DNA of 64,000 nucleotides, taken from contig NC_134139.1 of assembly GCF_033958435.1 (NCBI RefSeq), forward strand, positions 204,583,501 through 204,647,500. The letters run 5' to 3'. Position numbers and translations under genes: made by a program. A model generated the notes under the pieces. The model did not search any database. It saw only the letters and a program-made list of their open reading frames with translations, and was not told the origin of the DNA. The DNA comes from Carettochelys insculpta. Lineage: Eukaryota; Chordata; Testudines; Carettochelyidae. Position 1 is the first letter of the stretch. Every line of letters begins with the position of its first letter. Positions 32,593-44,579 of the stretch are shown here, piece by piece.

Positions 32593-32843
32593 TTTTATTA
32601 AAGCCAGTGAAAGTTCTTTCCATTGTTTTAACTAGGGCTGGACTGGGACCATAATGAACACATTTATTTATTCATTATGACTGGTAGCTTAAAAAGTTCT
32701 TGGTCCTTTCATTAAATTTATGTAATTCTTAATTGTTTTTATCGTCTGAGTGACTTTTAAAATCCACCTTTCACCTTGGCCCTTCCGCCAATTATTTGAC
32801 AAACATTTCTTAAAGCAGTAATGGAGCAAAGAGATTTCACTTT

Positions 32844-33288
32844 GGCTGCGTCAACGCTTGCATTCCTCTTTTGAAAAAGGTATGCAAGTAAGGGAAATGG
32901 TAAATGCAAATGAGATGCAAATTTGCATATCTGGCAACTTATTTGCATATTTTATTGCAAAATAACTTCTTTTGAAAAGAAAACCAGTGGAGAGACTGCT
33001 CTGTTGAAAGTAAACCTCATCTTCGAAAGAATCTTTCTTCCCATTTAAAAAAAAAAAAAAAAGGAGTCGGGGAAGAAGGATTCTTCCGAAGATGGGGTTT
33101 ACTTTCAAAAGAGCAGTGTCTACACTGGTTTTCGTCTTTCAAAAGAAGCTGTTTTGAAACAAGTATATGCAAATGAGCTGCCAAATATGCAAATTTGCAC
33201 CTCATTTGCCTTTTTTGATTTCTCTTATTTGCATGCCTCTTTCGAAAGAGGAATGCATATGGAGAGGTATGCAAATGTAGACACAGCC
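32844..33288. mobile_element. Palindromic MITE with octamer motifs, copy 2
   Basis: Inverted arms (GCATTCCTCTTTTGAAA against TTTCGAAAGAGGAATGC; ATGCAAATGAGATGCAAATTT against its complement) around an A-run at 33047-33062. Termini GGCTGCGTC...GTAGACACAGCC, flanked by TTT (32841-32843, 33289-33291). About eight ATGCAAAT octamers on both strands. Same layout as 12258-12692. Confidence 0.75.
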
Positions 33289-34339
33289 TTTGTGTGTCCC
33301 TAGTCCTTGTGCTGCTGCACCATGTCTCAACAAGAAGTTAGGTATCTCGTGTTTAGCAAATTTCAAATTCTGAAGAGGATGTTCGAAATCAATATCCCCC
33401 TCCCCCCTATGTTTCTCTCAGAAAACCCAGAAACCTGGCCTGCTATTCACCAATGTAGTAAATGTTGTTCTTTGCCGAATTTATAAAGAGCCTGATCCTG
33501 CAGTCCTTCTTCAGGGAGTTTTACCCGAGTAAGGACTGCAGCATCGAGGCTGTAGTTTGGTTGTGATTAGGAGAGCCAGCACTACAACTTAGCTGCAAAT
33601 ATGATTTTATGGGGAGAGGAAAGGCACTGGAGGTGTCAGTTCTAAATGTGTCTCCTATATAATCCTATGAAACTCTCCCGCAGAGGATTTTAGGTATGTT
33701 GGCTTGTATCATTCTGCTTTTGGGCACCGTGTTAAGTGAAGTCTTGTTCTGCAATTAAGGCTCTGAGGTGCTTCTGCAATACAAAGAATAAATAATGGTA
33801 AATTTTAGTACTCTACCTGCTTGATGCAGTTTGATGCTCTCTTGGCTCTCTCTTCCAAAAAGTGATCAATGCCTTCTCTCATGCAAGCGTCAGGGCCTGG
33901 ACTATGTACAGAGCCCACACTTAATTTATTCTTTTTATATGTCTAACTAGGAGCACGCTTTTCTGATAACCTGCAGAAGCTGACCTCCATTCCACCAATC
34001 TTCCCTTGTGCCTGACTCCAAAAAATATAATCTTATTCAGTAACAAAACAAATGTAAAAACTCTGTGGAACTTAAATGTAAACATATTAGAAACTTAAAT
34101 TTCTGGAACAGAGCTAATCAAGGGAAAAGAACATTAATGTCCATTTTGGCTACTCATACAGCAACTGTAGCTGCAAGTGCAGTGTTTGTGAGGCAGTGGT
34201 TGTCCTTAATGTCTCCTGGCATGGAATGATGTGGCCTCTTATGCCACATGAAATGTTATGGAGGGATGTAGGGAGGTGCTAAAATGGAGTTCTCTATGGA
34301 CTGCAAAGGGTGGTGAACCTGTGATCATTGAACCTCTAC

Positions 34340-34600
34340 ATCCAAAAGAGTCTACTGCATCCATTTATTCTTGCAGACAAGTCCCATTATGTCCTGGAGC
34401 ATCTCGGTCTCCTTTTCTTCCTGGGACTCCAGGACCATTTTCCTGTCCACTCTTTCCTTCTCCTTGTAGTCTGCAGTATTCATCCATAAGCTTCTCTGTT
34501 CACAATCTGATGCAGCTTTGCAGTGCAGAATCTCATTGAATGTGTCATGTGAAATCCTCATCTTTCTCCTCTGCCTGACTCAGGCATTCATTTCATGGAT
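34340..34600 (-). pseudogene. Possible Myb/SANT-like transposon protein fragment
   Basis: The minus-strand frame has RKMRISHDTFNEIL, then DCEQRSLW, then a charged helix KEKERVDRKMVLESQEEKE and EMLQDIMGL. This resembles the C-terminal coiled region of trihelix/Myb-like proteins that accompany Harbinger transposases, recognised only by general pattern. The rest (33300-34340, 34600-35540) has no identifiable element. It is short, lacks the DNA-binding domain and is probably dead. Confidence 0.35.
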
Positions 34601-35552
34601 GTGCAGTAATAACTCTTCAGAGCTACCATAGTAGTAGCTATAGATATAATGTAGAGGGACCATTGTCAGTATAATCACAAGAGAAACAGGATTCCAAGGG
34701 AAAGGAATTCTGAACCTTAATTTTTTCAGGTATTAAGCAAGACATGCTTATTGACACTTTAGTTTGAATGCTTGTGTATGGCACTGCTCACAGCACTGGC
34801 CGTAGTGACAGTGGCCCGCCTGGGCTGAGGGAGTTGCTCAGTTGCATGAAACTGCAAGTATAGGGCAATGGCACCGAATGCTTGCACCATTTTCCAGGGG
34901 TGGTTGCAATTTTTAGCTAATATCTCACTCCTGAAGGTAACAAAGACGCTGAGTACCCAGCTGCTACTGGTGTCCTCAAGCTGTCCAGGCCCGTATGCTG
35001 TTTACTGCAGTGGTGCCTATCCACGTTATCAGTAAGTGGAATAGGGTTGTGATCCCTAGGAACCTTCAGAAGAGGACTCCAGAGTACCTTTGTGAAAGTT
35101 TCATAGAGATCTCAGGAAGCTTCAAAGCATGTCTCTGTGACTGCTCTGCATGCCCCCCATGCCCTGCCCCCCAGCTCTACAGGGGAACAAAAAGCAGAGG
35201 ACAATACTACTTCTTTTAATTGTACTGCTACTGTTTCCGATTGAAGCAAACTAATGAAGTTGATAGCTATGCTCTGTTAAGTTGAGGTGCCATCAATAAT
35301 GGGAAATGCAATTATTTATTTACCCAAGGTTCCTTCTGTCCGCATCAGGCTCACATGTCTCGACTGCTGGAACTGACTGGACTGCAGTGGAGTCTCAAAC
35401 AGGACCTTGCAACATGCTGGATCCCCTGGTCACATGTTCACAATCCTCCTCCTCCTCCTTCCTCCAGTTTCTCTTTTTCCTCACGGTTGATACCATTGGT
35501 CTGTGTATTAGGCTCTGCAGAGGTATCCACAACAGTGTGTGAGGGTGATGGT

Positions 35553-35762
35553 TGGTGTTCCCTATAAGCTGAGCAGTTGGGCAGCTGTCCAGGAGAGATT
35601 CAGGTGCTGCCCAGTTGATTAGCAGAGTGCCCATGACCACTAACAATGGGCATTGCATGTTTCTGTTGGTGGTGCACATCCAAACCAGAATTAATAAATA
35701 TAAAAAAACAAAATTTATTGTGCACATGGATGGAAAAAATTAGCGGAAACACAAGTGATGGT
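35553..35762 (-). mobile_element. hAT-like MITE, GTGTTCCCT family, antisense copy
   Basis: GTGTTCCCTATAAGCTGAGC, GTCCAGGAGAGATTCAGG, GCCCAGTTGATTAGCA and TTTTATTGTGCACATGGATGG, the reverse complement of the segment order at 53731-53925. Both termini of the family begin with GTGTTCCCT, suggesting inverted ends. Confidence 0.6.
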
Positions 35763-36422
35763 GGAGTCTGTGCCAAATACTGCATGCTGCTCCTTGTAAA
35801 AGCATCAGCTCTGCAGCTCAACCCTGGATTGATTGTTGGGCCCCCCAGCCTTCTGGTTCACTTCCTGCAGTTCCTTCATTTTCCTGTGGCACTGCTGTTA
35901 ATCTCTGTCATGCCCCTTTTGCAACCTACTCATAGATGTCCAGGTTTCTGTGGCTGTTCTTTAGTTGAGCCTGTCGCACTCTTCGCCTCACAAACCAAGG
36001 AAATCCAATATCTCCTTTCTAATCCAGGCAAGAGCATGTCTGGGGTATGTAGCCAGCTGGGTCAGCTTGGCAGTTGCACACACCTCTGGAGAGCTGCAAG
36101 ATATGTTTGCTGAGCTGGACAATCAGGAAGAAGTGTTTTAAAAAAAAAAAAAAAAAAAAAAGTGAGACCTTTTTAAGGGGGTGGGGCTGGCGGATGCTGT
36201 CAGTCTCTGACTCTGTCGTAGTGAGGTTCACATAGTCACGGTACTCAGTGTCAGGCATTGTGGAACAGCTGCTAGAGGACTGCTGTGATCGATATAGACA
36301 ACAGTGTCCACAGGCATGCTGTGTTGAGCTCAGTCCATTGACCAGGCCTCAGCATTGCCTGGGGAGGTGGAGTTACAGTGTCACCATAACAGGGCATTTA
36401 CATCAATGGGAGGCAAATTTAA

Positions 36423-37288
36423 GGCTCTGCCTAGATCTCAGGGTTTCGTTGACAAAGTTGCAGCCTGAGAGTGTATTAACCCCCTGAGGAGGGCCCTGAT
36501 GACGGACTTCCCCATGCTGAACTGGTTGCCCACCAAGTGGTAGTTGTCGGGGGTGGTGAGCTTCCAGGGGGCGAAGGTGACCCACTTCTCCATGGGGATG
36601 GCAAGCTGCAGCCGTGTGTCATGCCTCCAGAGTGCAGGGGCGAGCCAGGCACAGAGGTCCAGGAACCTGGCCTTCCTCATGCGGAAGTTTTGGAGCCGCT
36701 ACTGGTCATCCCACTACTCCATGACCAGCTGGTCCCACCAGTCTGAACTGTGCCTTGGGGTGGGGGTAGGTGTGAGTGTCCTGCAGCCAGGGTGCCATCC
36801 CTAAAGGTGGTCTCAGGCTTGCCCTCAGTGAGGAAGAGGAGGGGGCTGTTTGGAAGTTCAGCAGAGACTGCAGCATGTCAGTGTGGGGCCACCACAAGCC
36901 CAGGAGCAGCTCTGGTGGCATGGGCTCCCAGGGACCAGCTGAGTTGCCCCCAAAGACACCAAGCCCTGTGCTAGCTGCACTGTCCCTCGAGGAGGTAGGC
37001 ATGCCTGCAGCAGAGACAGGAAACGGGTCTCTGGGGGAGTCTCTTTCAGTGCGTGTCTCGGCAGGGCTCCCAGAAGGAACTGGTGACTGGCAACGTTGGC
37101 TGACGTGGTTCCGGGTGGCCAATTTGCTGACAGAGCGGCTGGGCAGTCTGGCTGTCCTCTGTCGACAGAGTGGATTGCTCTTTTGATGCACCTTGGTGTT
37201 TGGAGGCGCTCTGTTGACAGAAGTTTTGTTGCAAGATATTTTCTGGCACAAACTTCTGCTGACAAAACCCTGCAATCCAGATGTAGCC
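36423..37288 (-). mobile_element. Internally deleted Harbinger element
   Basis: Inverted ends GGCTCTGCCTAGATC...CAGGGTTT (left) and, inverted, GGCTACATCTGGATTGCAGGG (right), flanked by a perfect TAA duplication (36420-36422 and 37289-37291). It still carries the start of a transposase-like frame on the minus strand, but lost everything after that. The right part has GTCGACAGA-type words shared with the MITE at 50466-50800. Confidence 0.7.
36438..36775 (-). pseudogene. Harbinger transposase (HARBI1-like) N-terminal remnant
   Basis: Minus-strand frame: WWDQLVME, NFRMRKARFLDLCAWLAPAL, IPMEKWVTFAPWKLTTPD, then LVGNQFSMGKSVI. This is the helical N-terminal region of PIF/Harbinger transposases (a helix-turn-helix style block before the DDE nuclease). 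The nuclease part is absent because the frame runs into the element's own terminal repeat at 36438. Stops also lie upstream of 36680. It cannot be active. Confidence 0.7.
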
Positions 37289-38219
37289 TAAGTGTAGACA
37301 GCTGCACCACTCAGTTGATGGAAAGCAACTTAATGTGGATCTAGTTTTCTAGTGTACATAAGACATTAATTACTGCTCCAGTAGAGGCCCTTGTCTGTAG
37401 TCACAGAGGTCTCTGTTGTATGCAGAATTGAAATGGTTTAACTGTAGACCGCTTGAAAATCTGTTTCCTTACCAAATTAAGTTGTATGAATGCAAGCTTG
37501 TTTTAAATCTTAATTATGTCCACACTGTGCTTTTTACCTCTTCAGCTAAATTGGTCTACAATCGCACCTTTAAATGGTTGTAATTTTGACAATAGGCAAG
37601 GTGTGAATGTTGCTGCTGCTCCAGGGCAAGTGAATATCTCCATCCTGTTCTAGGGAACAAATGTACACCTCATCCAAAAATCACTATCGTTATTTCTTTT
37701 CACATCCTTATTTCAACTCTTGTTTCAGCCTTGGTTTTGTGCGCTAACTAGCATCAGTCACAGCAAACAGGCTGAGGGCTGAATGGATAATTCCTCCCAC
37801 TCCTTAGTATATTTATATCTTTCAAATACTTGCAGATGGCTATCAGATGCTTCCTGAGTCATTATCTAGCTAAGCTGTTTGCATTTAGAGACCAGTTCTG
37901 CTCTCACTTGTCAGTGAGGTTTGCACACCTAATAATGCAAGTTGCGTGCATGTAAATGTAACCTGCATACCTATATTTGGTTAACTGTCCTATGTGGTGG
38001 TAGCTAGTCCACTTCACAGGGAGACAATAAGTATCCTACAGCTGGCCTTTTGCTCAAGTTATAGAGGCAACAGCACTAAGCTTCAGAGATCCCAGTTGTG
38101 GGCAGTTGTATAAAGTAAGACAGAATTGGACCCTCAGTGAATCTTCAGCTGACTAATAACCTTTTGTATCCTTTCTCTAAATTTCATGCAATTTGTAATC
38201 AGGGTTGTTTTAGGCAAAG

Positions 38220-38530
38220 CCATAGACCCAGTGATGTACCTGTGATACATCAATGATATATTTATACTCCGGACTATCATGCGAAATTCCCTCGTAGACT
38301 TGCATCACAAAATCAACTACCCGTTCATTAAATTCTCTCTAGAATTTCCCCTCACAACTCTTCACTACCACATGAGTTTCAGCTTCCTGGAAGCCACAGT
38401 CAGCTTCAGTAGTAGGTTACCATGGCCTTCTGAGTACATTTCCCAGACCTGAAGAACTCTGTGTGAGCTCAAAAGCTTGTGTCTCACCTCAAATGATGTT
38501 AGTTCAGTAAAACCTATTACCTCACCCACC
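38220..38530 (+). pseudogene. Penelope-like element 3' end with RT remnant
   Basis: The plus-strand frame reads YINDIFIL (position of the catalytic (Y/F)xDD box), then NYPFIKFSLEF and SFLEATVSF, the order seen in Penelope-like reverse transcriptases. It is followed by a tail with CTGAAGA (38449-38455), a short stem and an eroded GAAA, then AGTAAAACCTATTACCTCACC. No GIY-YIG domain remains. Confidence 0.6.
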
Positions 38531-39720
38531 TCGTCTTTGCAACTTGTTGATGCCTTTCTCGTGCAGTCTCACCAGTGCCATAGTGATAGAGTTGCCTCCT
38601 TGTTTTGTGAAACAATGGCCATGCCTGTGTAGCTCCAAATCACATGGGCTTTTCACCTTCTTGAACATTGTGTTGTGCTGCAAACTGCTATCCTGTTTTC
38701 TGTCCATGGACACCCTTGAGCTTCTGTTAACACTGCTGCTTTCCAGCTTTTTCCCTCCCTGTAAATTTTTGGGATTATTTTCCTTCCCAGAAGGGTGTTT
38801 TGTAAGTAATGGAAATCACATGAGGCTCTGAACACTGAAATTCAATGTTTTGGAATCTAGAGGTCCTCTCAGTAGCCTCTGATTAGGGTGAGCTTTCCCA
38901 TCCCTTTCCAGTGGTTTTGGCAGTATTACCAAATCTTTGCATTATATAGGTTATTTTCGTATTAACAAGTGAGCAGCCTGTTTTAAATAAGGCACTCATA
39001 TATTGCTTGTGATTTGGACACACTTCTTCTAATAAAGTTTCTGTGAGCTGTGTAGCTGGAGTCCTGCACAACCGACAATGCAGGGGTTAATGCTTTCCAT
39101 CAGATGTTTTCTCGTTTCCTGCCTTTTTTTTTTTTTTTTAAAGTCTTGGGTTTTTTGTCCCTTTGCACTTTAAGCGGTAGATTGGACGAGAGATTCATTT
39201 TTTTAATTTTATTTTTAAGTTTTGGTTTAACAGTTTCAGTAGAAAAAAGATTGTAATCCTCAAAATAAGTATGTCAAACAAGAAAGAGCAGTTGTGTCTA
39301 AACATAGTCGTGTCTGTTCTAACAGGAGAGAAACTCACAAAATACTTCTAATGGTCCATTTCCCTCTTCCATTTTGGTGAGGGCAGGTAAAAAGAAAGAG
39401 GCTAAAGAAATTGAATGACTTGTAGACTTTCATGGGGTAAAACACTACCTTGAACAAGGTGATATATATATATGCCGAAGTTTTAACAAGTGACCATCAA
39501 AAACAGCTTTTCTTCACAACGTGAGTTCTTACAATGTATCTGAGAAGGTATTTCCAATCAAGAGGGAAACATTAACACCGTTGTTGAGGGCCCTGGTAAT
39601 ACCGGAATGCTATTTACAGTTGTGGTTTACTCACGTTTATGGAAGATTAATTCAAACTGGAACACGTACAGAGAAGTATTACTGTGATGGTCAGGGCCTG
39701 TTTTATGAGAGGAGACTGCG

Positions 39721-39915
39721 GGTATATCTATGCTGCAATTACACACCTGCAGCTTAAGTCAAGGATTGGGGTCAAGGTGCAGCCCAATCTCTGGGACCTT
39801 CCTACTTCACAGGGTCCTAGAGCCTGGACTCCACGGGACATAGGCAGCCCCTTATCTGAAGCCCGTTGACTCGGAGCCAGGTGACATTGGCTAGCTGCAC
39901 GTTTTTAATTGCAGT
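39721..39915. mobile_element. MITE fragment, CTGCAATTA family
   Basis: TATCTATGCTGCAATTACACACC at the left and ACGTTTTTAATTGCAGTAT at the right are inverse of each other. Interior GGGACC...GGGTCCTAGAGCC forms a further inverted pair. Confidence 0.55.
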
Positions 39916-40116
39916 ATAAAAGAGCGTGGCTTGTTTAGCCTTGCAAAAGAGAGGCTGAGAAGGGATATGATTGCTTTTTTTTTTTTTGGTTAAATACATC
40001 ATGAGGTAAGTACTATGCAGGAAGAGCTGTCTAAACTGAAAGACTATGTTGGCACAAACACAAATGGATATAAACTGACCATGAATAAATTTAGGCTGGA
40101 AATCAAGTTTCTAATT

Positions 40117-40320
40117 GTAACCCCAGAGGCCCTGAGACTACTGACGAGAGAGTGAAGTCTCTGCTCTACAGCTTTTGCCGCAAACCAACTAGCTTTTATT
40201 TCATGTGGTAGAGCACAAGGTTTTAGTCCCTGAAGTCACAGGTTCCTTCCTTTCTGCTGATGACCCCAGTGCAGGGGCCTTATATTATCATCAGAGGAGT
40301 GAGATTCTGGAACTACCTCC
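40117..40320 (+). repeat. tRNA-derived SINE, family A, copy 2
   Basis: GTAACCCCAGAGGCCCTGAG, CTCTGCTCTACAGC, TCATGTGGTAGAGCAC, AGTCACAGGTTCCTTCC, CTGCTGATGACCCC, in the same order as the copies at 10280 and 57591. The TGTGGTAGAGCAC/AGGTTCC spacing is tRNA-like. Confidence 0.65.
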
Positions 40321-41250
40321 CAGTAGGACTAATGGGGGCAAGAAATCTATCAGGTTTTAAGATGGAATGTAATATTTTTGTTATCAGGAGTAAAAGGGTG
40401 GGATGCCTGTGATAAGAGGGGACTAGTCTCAATCCAGTAGATCCTTCCCACTTGTCCTATATCCCTAATACCACATCTGCAAATTTATTGCTGTCTGTAA
40501 GTATTTTTTTCCTATCATTATTGTAGCTTGCTGGATAACTTGCGATTTAAAAATAAACCTATGTATTTTTCGGCCGTGTACACTGAGCCTTGCAGGATAC
40601 AAAATAGTAGCTTATATGTTCTTGTGGGTGAATTCTTGTTTGAGGAACTAGAGGTTGCCTCTTGCTTTGTGCAGGTGGAACCAAAATCCTGTGAAATCAG
40701 GCTCTTGTTCTTAGATTTTGATGAACAGGCCTACTGTAGTCTTTCCTTTTCCCTGAGCTAAGTTTTAGGAGGACCTCTGGTGCTCTTGAAGTCCAGTGTT
40801 TATTGCTATTTCCTTGTTTGTAATCTTAAGCTCTTGCAGCTATGTTTAGGTATGGTCTTTGTATGTTCTTGTGTGTTGTCCATGCACTGGCTTTCACATT
40901 GCTTGTGCTTTGAAGGATTGGCTACCTTAGGCCCAAACATGTTCAACTTCATCACCACGAGTAGCGCCATCATGATGTCTTTTAATTGTAAGCTGTCCAG
41001 AGAAGGAACAGTTATTTTGTTCAGTGGTTAGAGCAATACAGCCCTGTTCCCTGAATGGGAACCCTCAGCACAATTCCCACTAAAACCCTGTCTAGTCAAA
41101 TCTCTCCTAGAGGTGAATTTTATTCGTAACATCTTTTGGATTATGGTCTCAGCTGCTGGCCTTCCCAAAGAAACTTAAACAATAACAAAAAAGGAAATAT
41201 ACTAATGTGGTGGCACATTGAATACAGCAGCTTGAAAATATGAACTCTAA

Positions 41251-41658
41251 GGCCATGTCTACACATGCCCTTCCCTTTAAATGACACGGATCAGAACTGG
41301 TTAATGAGGCATTGATATGAATATTCAGTGCCTCATTAGTATAATGGCAGCCAGTCACGCTTCGAAAGTGCTGCTTTTGAAACAGAAACTGGCCATGTAG
41401 ATGCGAGCGCTTCGAAATAAACCCCAGACTTTGAAATTAATTTTGGGAATAAGGGAATTTTGAAGTCTGGGGTTTATTTCGAAGTGCCTGCATCTACACG
41501 GCCAGTTTGCATTTTGAAAGCAGCACTTTTGAAACGTGACTGGCTGCCATTATACTAATGATGCACTGAATATTCATATCAGTGTCTCCATTAACCAGCT
41601 CCAATCCGTGCAATTTAAATGCCCCTTCCAAAAGGGAGGGGCATGTGTAGACATGGCC
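41251..41658. mobile_element. Palindromic Harbinger MITE
   Basis: GGCCATGTCTACACATGCCC and its inverse at the right end, with a perfect TAA duplication (41248-41250, 41659-41661). Arms pair almost end to end around 41450 (AACCCCAGACTTTGAA/TTCAAAGTCTGGGGTTlike). Confidence 0.85.
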
Positions 41659-41820
41659 TAAGTGTTCTAATATGAGAGGGGCAGGGGTGACCCAAACCAG
41701 TCTCATGATTTTTGCATGGTTGGAGTCTCAGTATTGAGATACCTGTGCCAGACTGAAGTTTAACTTGCCAAATCTTGTTTCTCCAGTGTATTCCACTTCT
41801 GAATTGAATTCTGTCTCTGA

Positions 41821-42342
41821 GGCTATGCCTACATTAGGTAAAGTAAGTCGATTGCAGATGTGTCAGTTCTAGCTATGTGACTGCTGTAGCTAGAACTGCA
41901 TATCTCCAGTTGACTTACCTGACTGCCCTAACTGAGGAAGGTCAATGGGTGAGTTTCTCCTGTCGATCTCCTTTACTCCTCACAAGACATGAGGGGTAAA
42001 GGGATTGACTGCCAATTCCTGATAGGTATATCTCTAACTTATCTCATAGAGCTGGAAGGGACCTTGAGGGCTCATTGAGTCCAATCCCCTGCACTCACAG
42101 CAAGACCTAGCATGATCCCTGATTTTTTTTTAAATGTATTTGACCCAGATCCCTAAATGGCCTCCTCGAGGGCTGACCTCACAACGCTGGGTTTAGCAGG
42201 CCAATGCTCAAACCACTGAGCTATCCTTCCTTCCCTGCTCCATAATTGCTTGATTTCATGTGTCCCTACCAAAAATGAAAAATTGAACCCTGGAAGGTTG
42301 ACCCTGAGCAGGTTGATCATCTGGGGTAGTGTAGACATAGCC
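41821..42342. mobile_element. Harbinger MITE interrupted by a SINE
   Basis: Termini GGCTATGCCTACATTAGG and, inverted, GGCTATGTCTACACTACC, with TGA/TAA flanks. The SINE at 42040-42232 lies inside, so the MITE came first. Confidence 0.75.
42040..42232 (-). repeat. tRNA-derived SINE with CR1-like tail, copy 2
   Basis: Minus strand: GATAGCTCAGTGGTTTGAGC (A box region), GCATTGGCCTGCTAAACCC, a B-box-like GTTGTGAGGTCAGCCC, then CATTTAGGGATCTGGG and finally the CR1-like tail GGTCCCTTCCAGCTCTATGA. A tail shared with CR1 fits mobilisation by that LINE. Confidence 0.85.
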
Positions 42343-43124
42343 TAATAGACATAGTCAATTCCTGCTTTCAGATACATGAGGAGTTCCCTTTGCAAACGAC
42401 AAGAGTGGTGCCTACAGATATACGGATATAATTTGGCCCTTGCAACTTACCTTATTCAGGTAAGAACTATGCACTGAGCAGGCCAACAATGCTGAGGTTT
42501 GATGTTCAGTTCTGTCATAAAAACAAAGCAAAACAAAACAATTCCCCCAAACTCCAAGATGTTAGAAAAGATGGGTCAGCCTGTTTAAAGATAGGTTCCA
42601 ATCACTTGAAACTAAAACGAATAATTTCTGCACATTAGTGTGTTGTGTGTTTATTTGTCTGTTGTAAAGTTGTTTCTCCATGGAAACTGTGAGCGCCATG
42701 AGGCTGCGCTCTTTTTATTGGTGTTGGGACACAAGCTAAGATTATTGTATAACTCTCACTAATAGTTACATTGCATAAGTATACCCTCAGGCTATTTCAA
42801 TTGAATGATGGCTTTATATTGCATGATTGCTTATCTATTCTTTTGTTTAAATGTATTCTTATCTGTATTTACCACGTCCTGGGCAAGAGTTTCCATCCTA
42901 AGCAAGCAAGCAGTGGACTTACGCATTATGTAGATGGCAAAACCAGTCATAGTTTGCATAGCAGTGAGGTTAATTATTTACACAAGAATTCTGGTAGTAT
43001 GGTCAAATTAGAGGTCCAGGAGCTGTTACTTGGAAGTCCTGGAATCTAATCCATCTCTGACAGTGATGCTCAATATAACCTTAGACAAGGCATTTTATTT
43101 AACGACGGGGTATGTACAAGAGGT

Positions 43125-43325
43125 CTGGGGCCTTCCGGGGTGATGCAAGCAGGTTTCAGAGGGCCTGCCAAGCAGGACCACTGTTAGACTTGCTGGGACC
43201 CAGCACAGAAAGCCAAAGTCCCTTGAGGCCTAGTTCCCACCGCCTGAGGCTGACGCAGAAGTCTGAGTATTGTCTCATTGTAGGAACTACTGTGGCCTGA
43301 GGCTTGGGGAATTGTCCTGCTTATT
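43125..43325. repeat. GC-rich hAT-like relic
   Basis: GCTGGGACCCAGCACAGAAAG and CCTTGAGGCCTAG recall the element at 49365-49715 (GCTGGGACCCAGAGCCAAAG). Ends not found. Family call is tentative. Confidence 0.35.
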
Positions 43326-43439
43326 CCCCCCTAAAACCAGCCCTAGGTTTTATATGCAGAAAACAAATTATTATGGCACAGATGGGCCATGGAGTTTTTA
43401 TAGCTTGCTGGGGGACTTGCCCTAATGAGTCACCTAGAT

Positions 43440-44565
43440 GAGGTGTGGATGATGATGCTGACTGAGAAATTAAGATCACAGATAGAAGAATGCATAGCAG
43501 ATGAGCAAGCAGGGTTCAGAAAAGATGGAAGTACCACACAGCAGATATTGGCACTAAGACTGATAGCGGAGAAAGCTTGACGAAAGAACAAAAACATATG
43601 CACTTGCTTCGTTGATTTTCAAAAGGCATTTGACAGTATAGATGAGAAAGTGACTTGGGAGGTGTTGGAGTCATATGGAGTGGATAGCAGACTAATACAG
43701 TTGTTGAAAGATATCGGGAATAATGCAGAGGCAGTGGTGAGAACATGCAGGGAGCTGGGAAGTTGGTTTAAAACAAGAAGTACGAGACAAGGAGATTCAA
43801 TATCACCCAGTATCTTCATCGCACATCTGAAGAGAGTGATGGACAAGATCAAGGAAGAGGTAGAAGGGTTATCTGTGCATGGGAAAAGAATTAACAACTT
43901 GAGGTTCACGGATGATATAGTTATCATTGAGGAAGATGAGGAGAAGCTAGCGAAAATGATGCAGGTGTTAAACGAAGAAGGGAAGTGGTACAGACTGATT
44001 ATTAACATTGATAAAACAAAAACAATGGTATTTGGAGATAAGGAAATGGGAAGGAAGATCAGTGTGGATGGTATTGAACTAGAAAATGTAGAGAAGTTCA
44101 CATATCGGGAGCAACGTAATGTATGATCTAGACTGTAAGAAGGAAATAGCAACTAGAATAGTGAAATAGCAAGTTTGAAGGCGATGGATAAGATCTGGAA
44201 AAGCAAAGCAATTAGCTTCAGAACGAAGCTGGGCATCTTGAAAATGTGCGTATTCAGCACCATGTTGTACAGATGAGAGACGTGGGTGATAACAAAAGAT
44301 TCAAAAAGAAGAATATTGGCATTCGAAAGGAGTTGTTATAGAAAGATTCTGAGAATAGGATGGATGCAGAAGGTTACCAATGAGGAATTATATTGGAAAA
44401 TACAGCCGAAAGAGAACCTGCTGCAGAAGGTTATAAAACAGAAGCTATAACTATATGGGCATATTTGCAGAATGAACAATAAACGAAAAATCAAGACCCG
44501 AGTATTCAGCATAATGGATGGTTCGAATAGGAGAGGCAGACCCTATTCTCGACAGTGCTGAGTGA
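43440..44565 (+). pseudogene. Non-LTR retrotransposon reverse transcriptase relic
   Basis: Plus-strand frames give, in order: EECIADEQAGFRKDGSTTQQ, FVDFQKAFDSIDE, a TRQGDSISPSIF box, NNLRFTDDIVII (catalytic FTDD), NIDKTKTMVFG, and, after breaks, LKMCVFSTMLYR, ILAFERSCYRKILRI and YGHICRMN. This is a LINE polymerase, connection and C-terminal region, closest in pattern to RTE-like or other chromosomal non-LTR elements. It differs from the CR1 copy at 14559. Several stops, no 5' endonuclease. Confidence 0.85.
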
Positions 44566-44579
44566 CTTAGTTTCTGTAG

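Noticed and set aside
40528..40761. 78-codon frame with plausible-looking protein
   Set aside because: No acceptor or donor of quality at its borders and no recognisable motif; kept out for lack of support.
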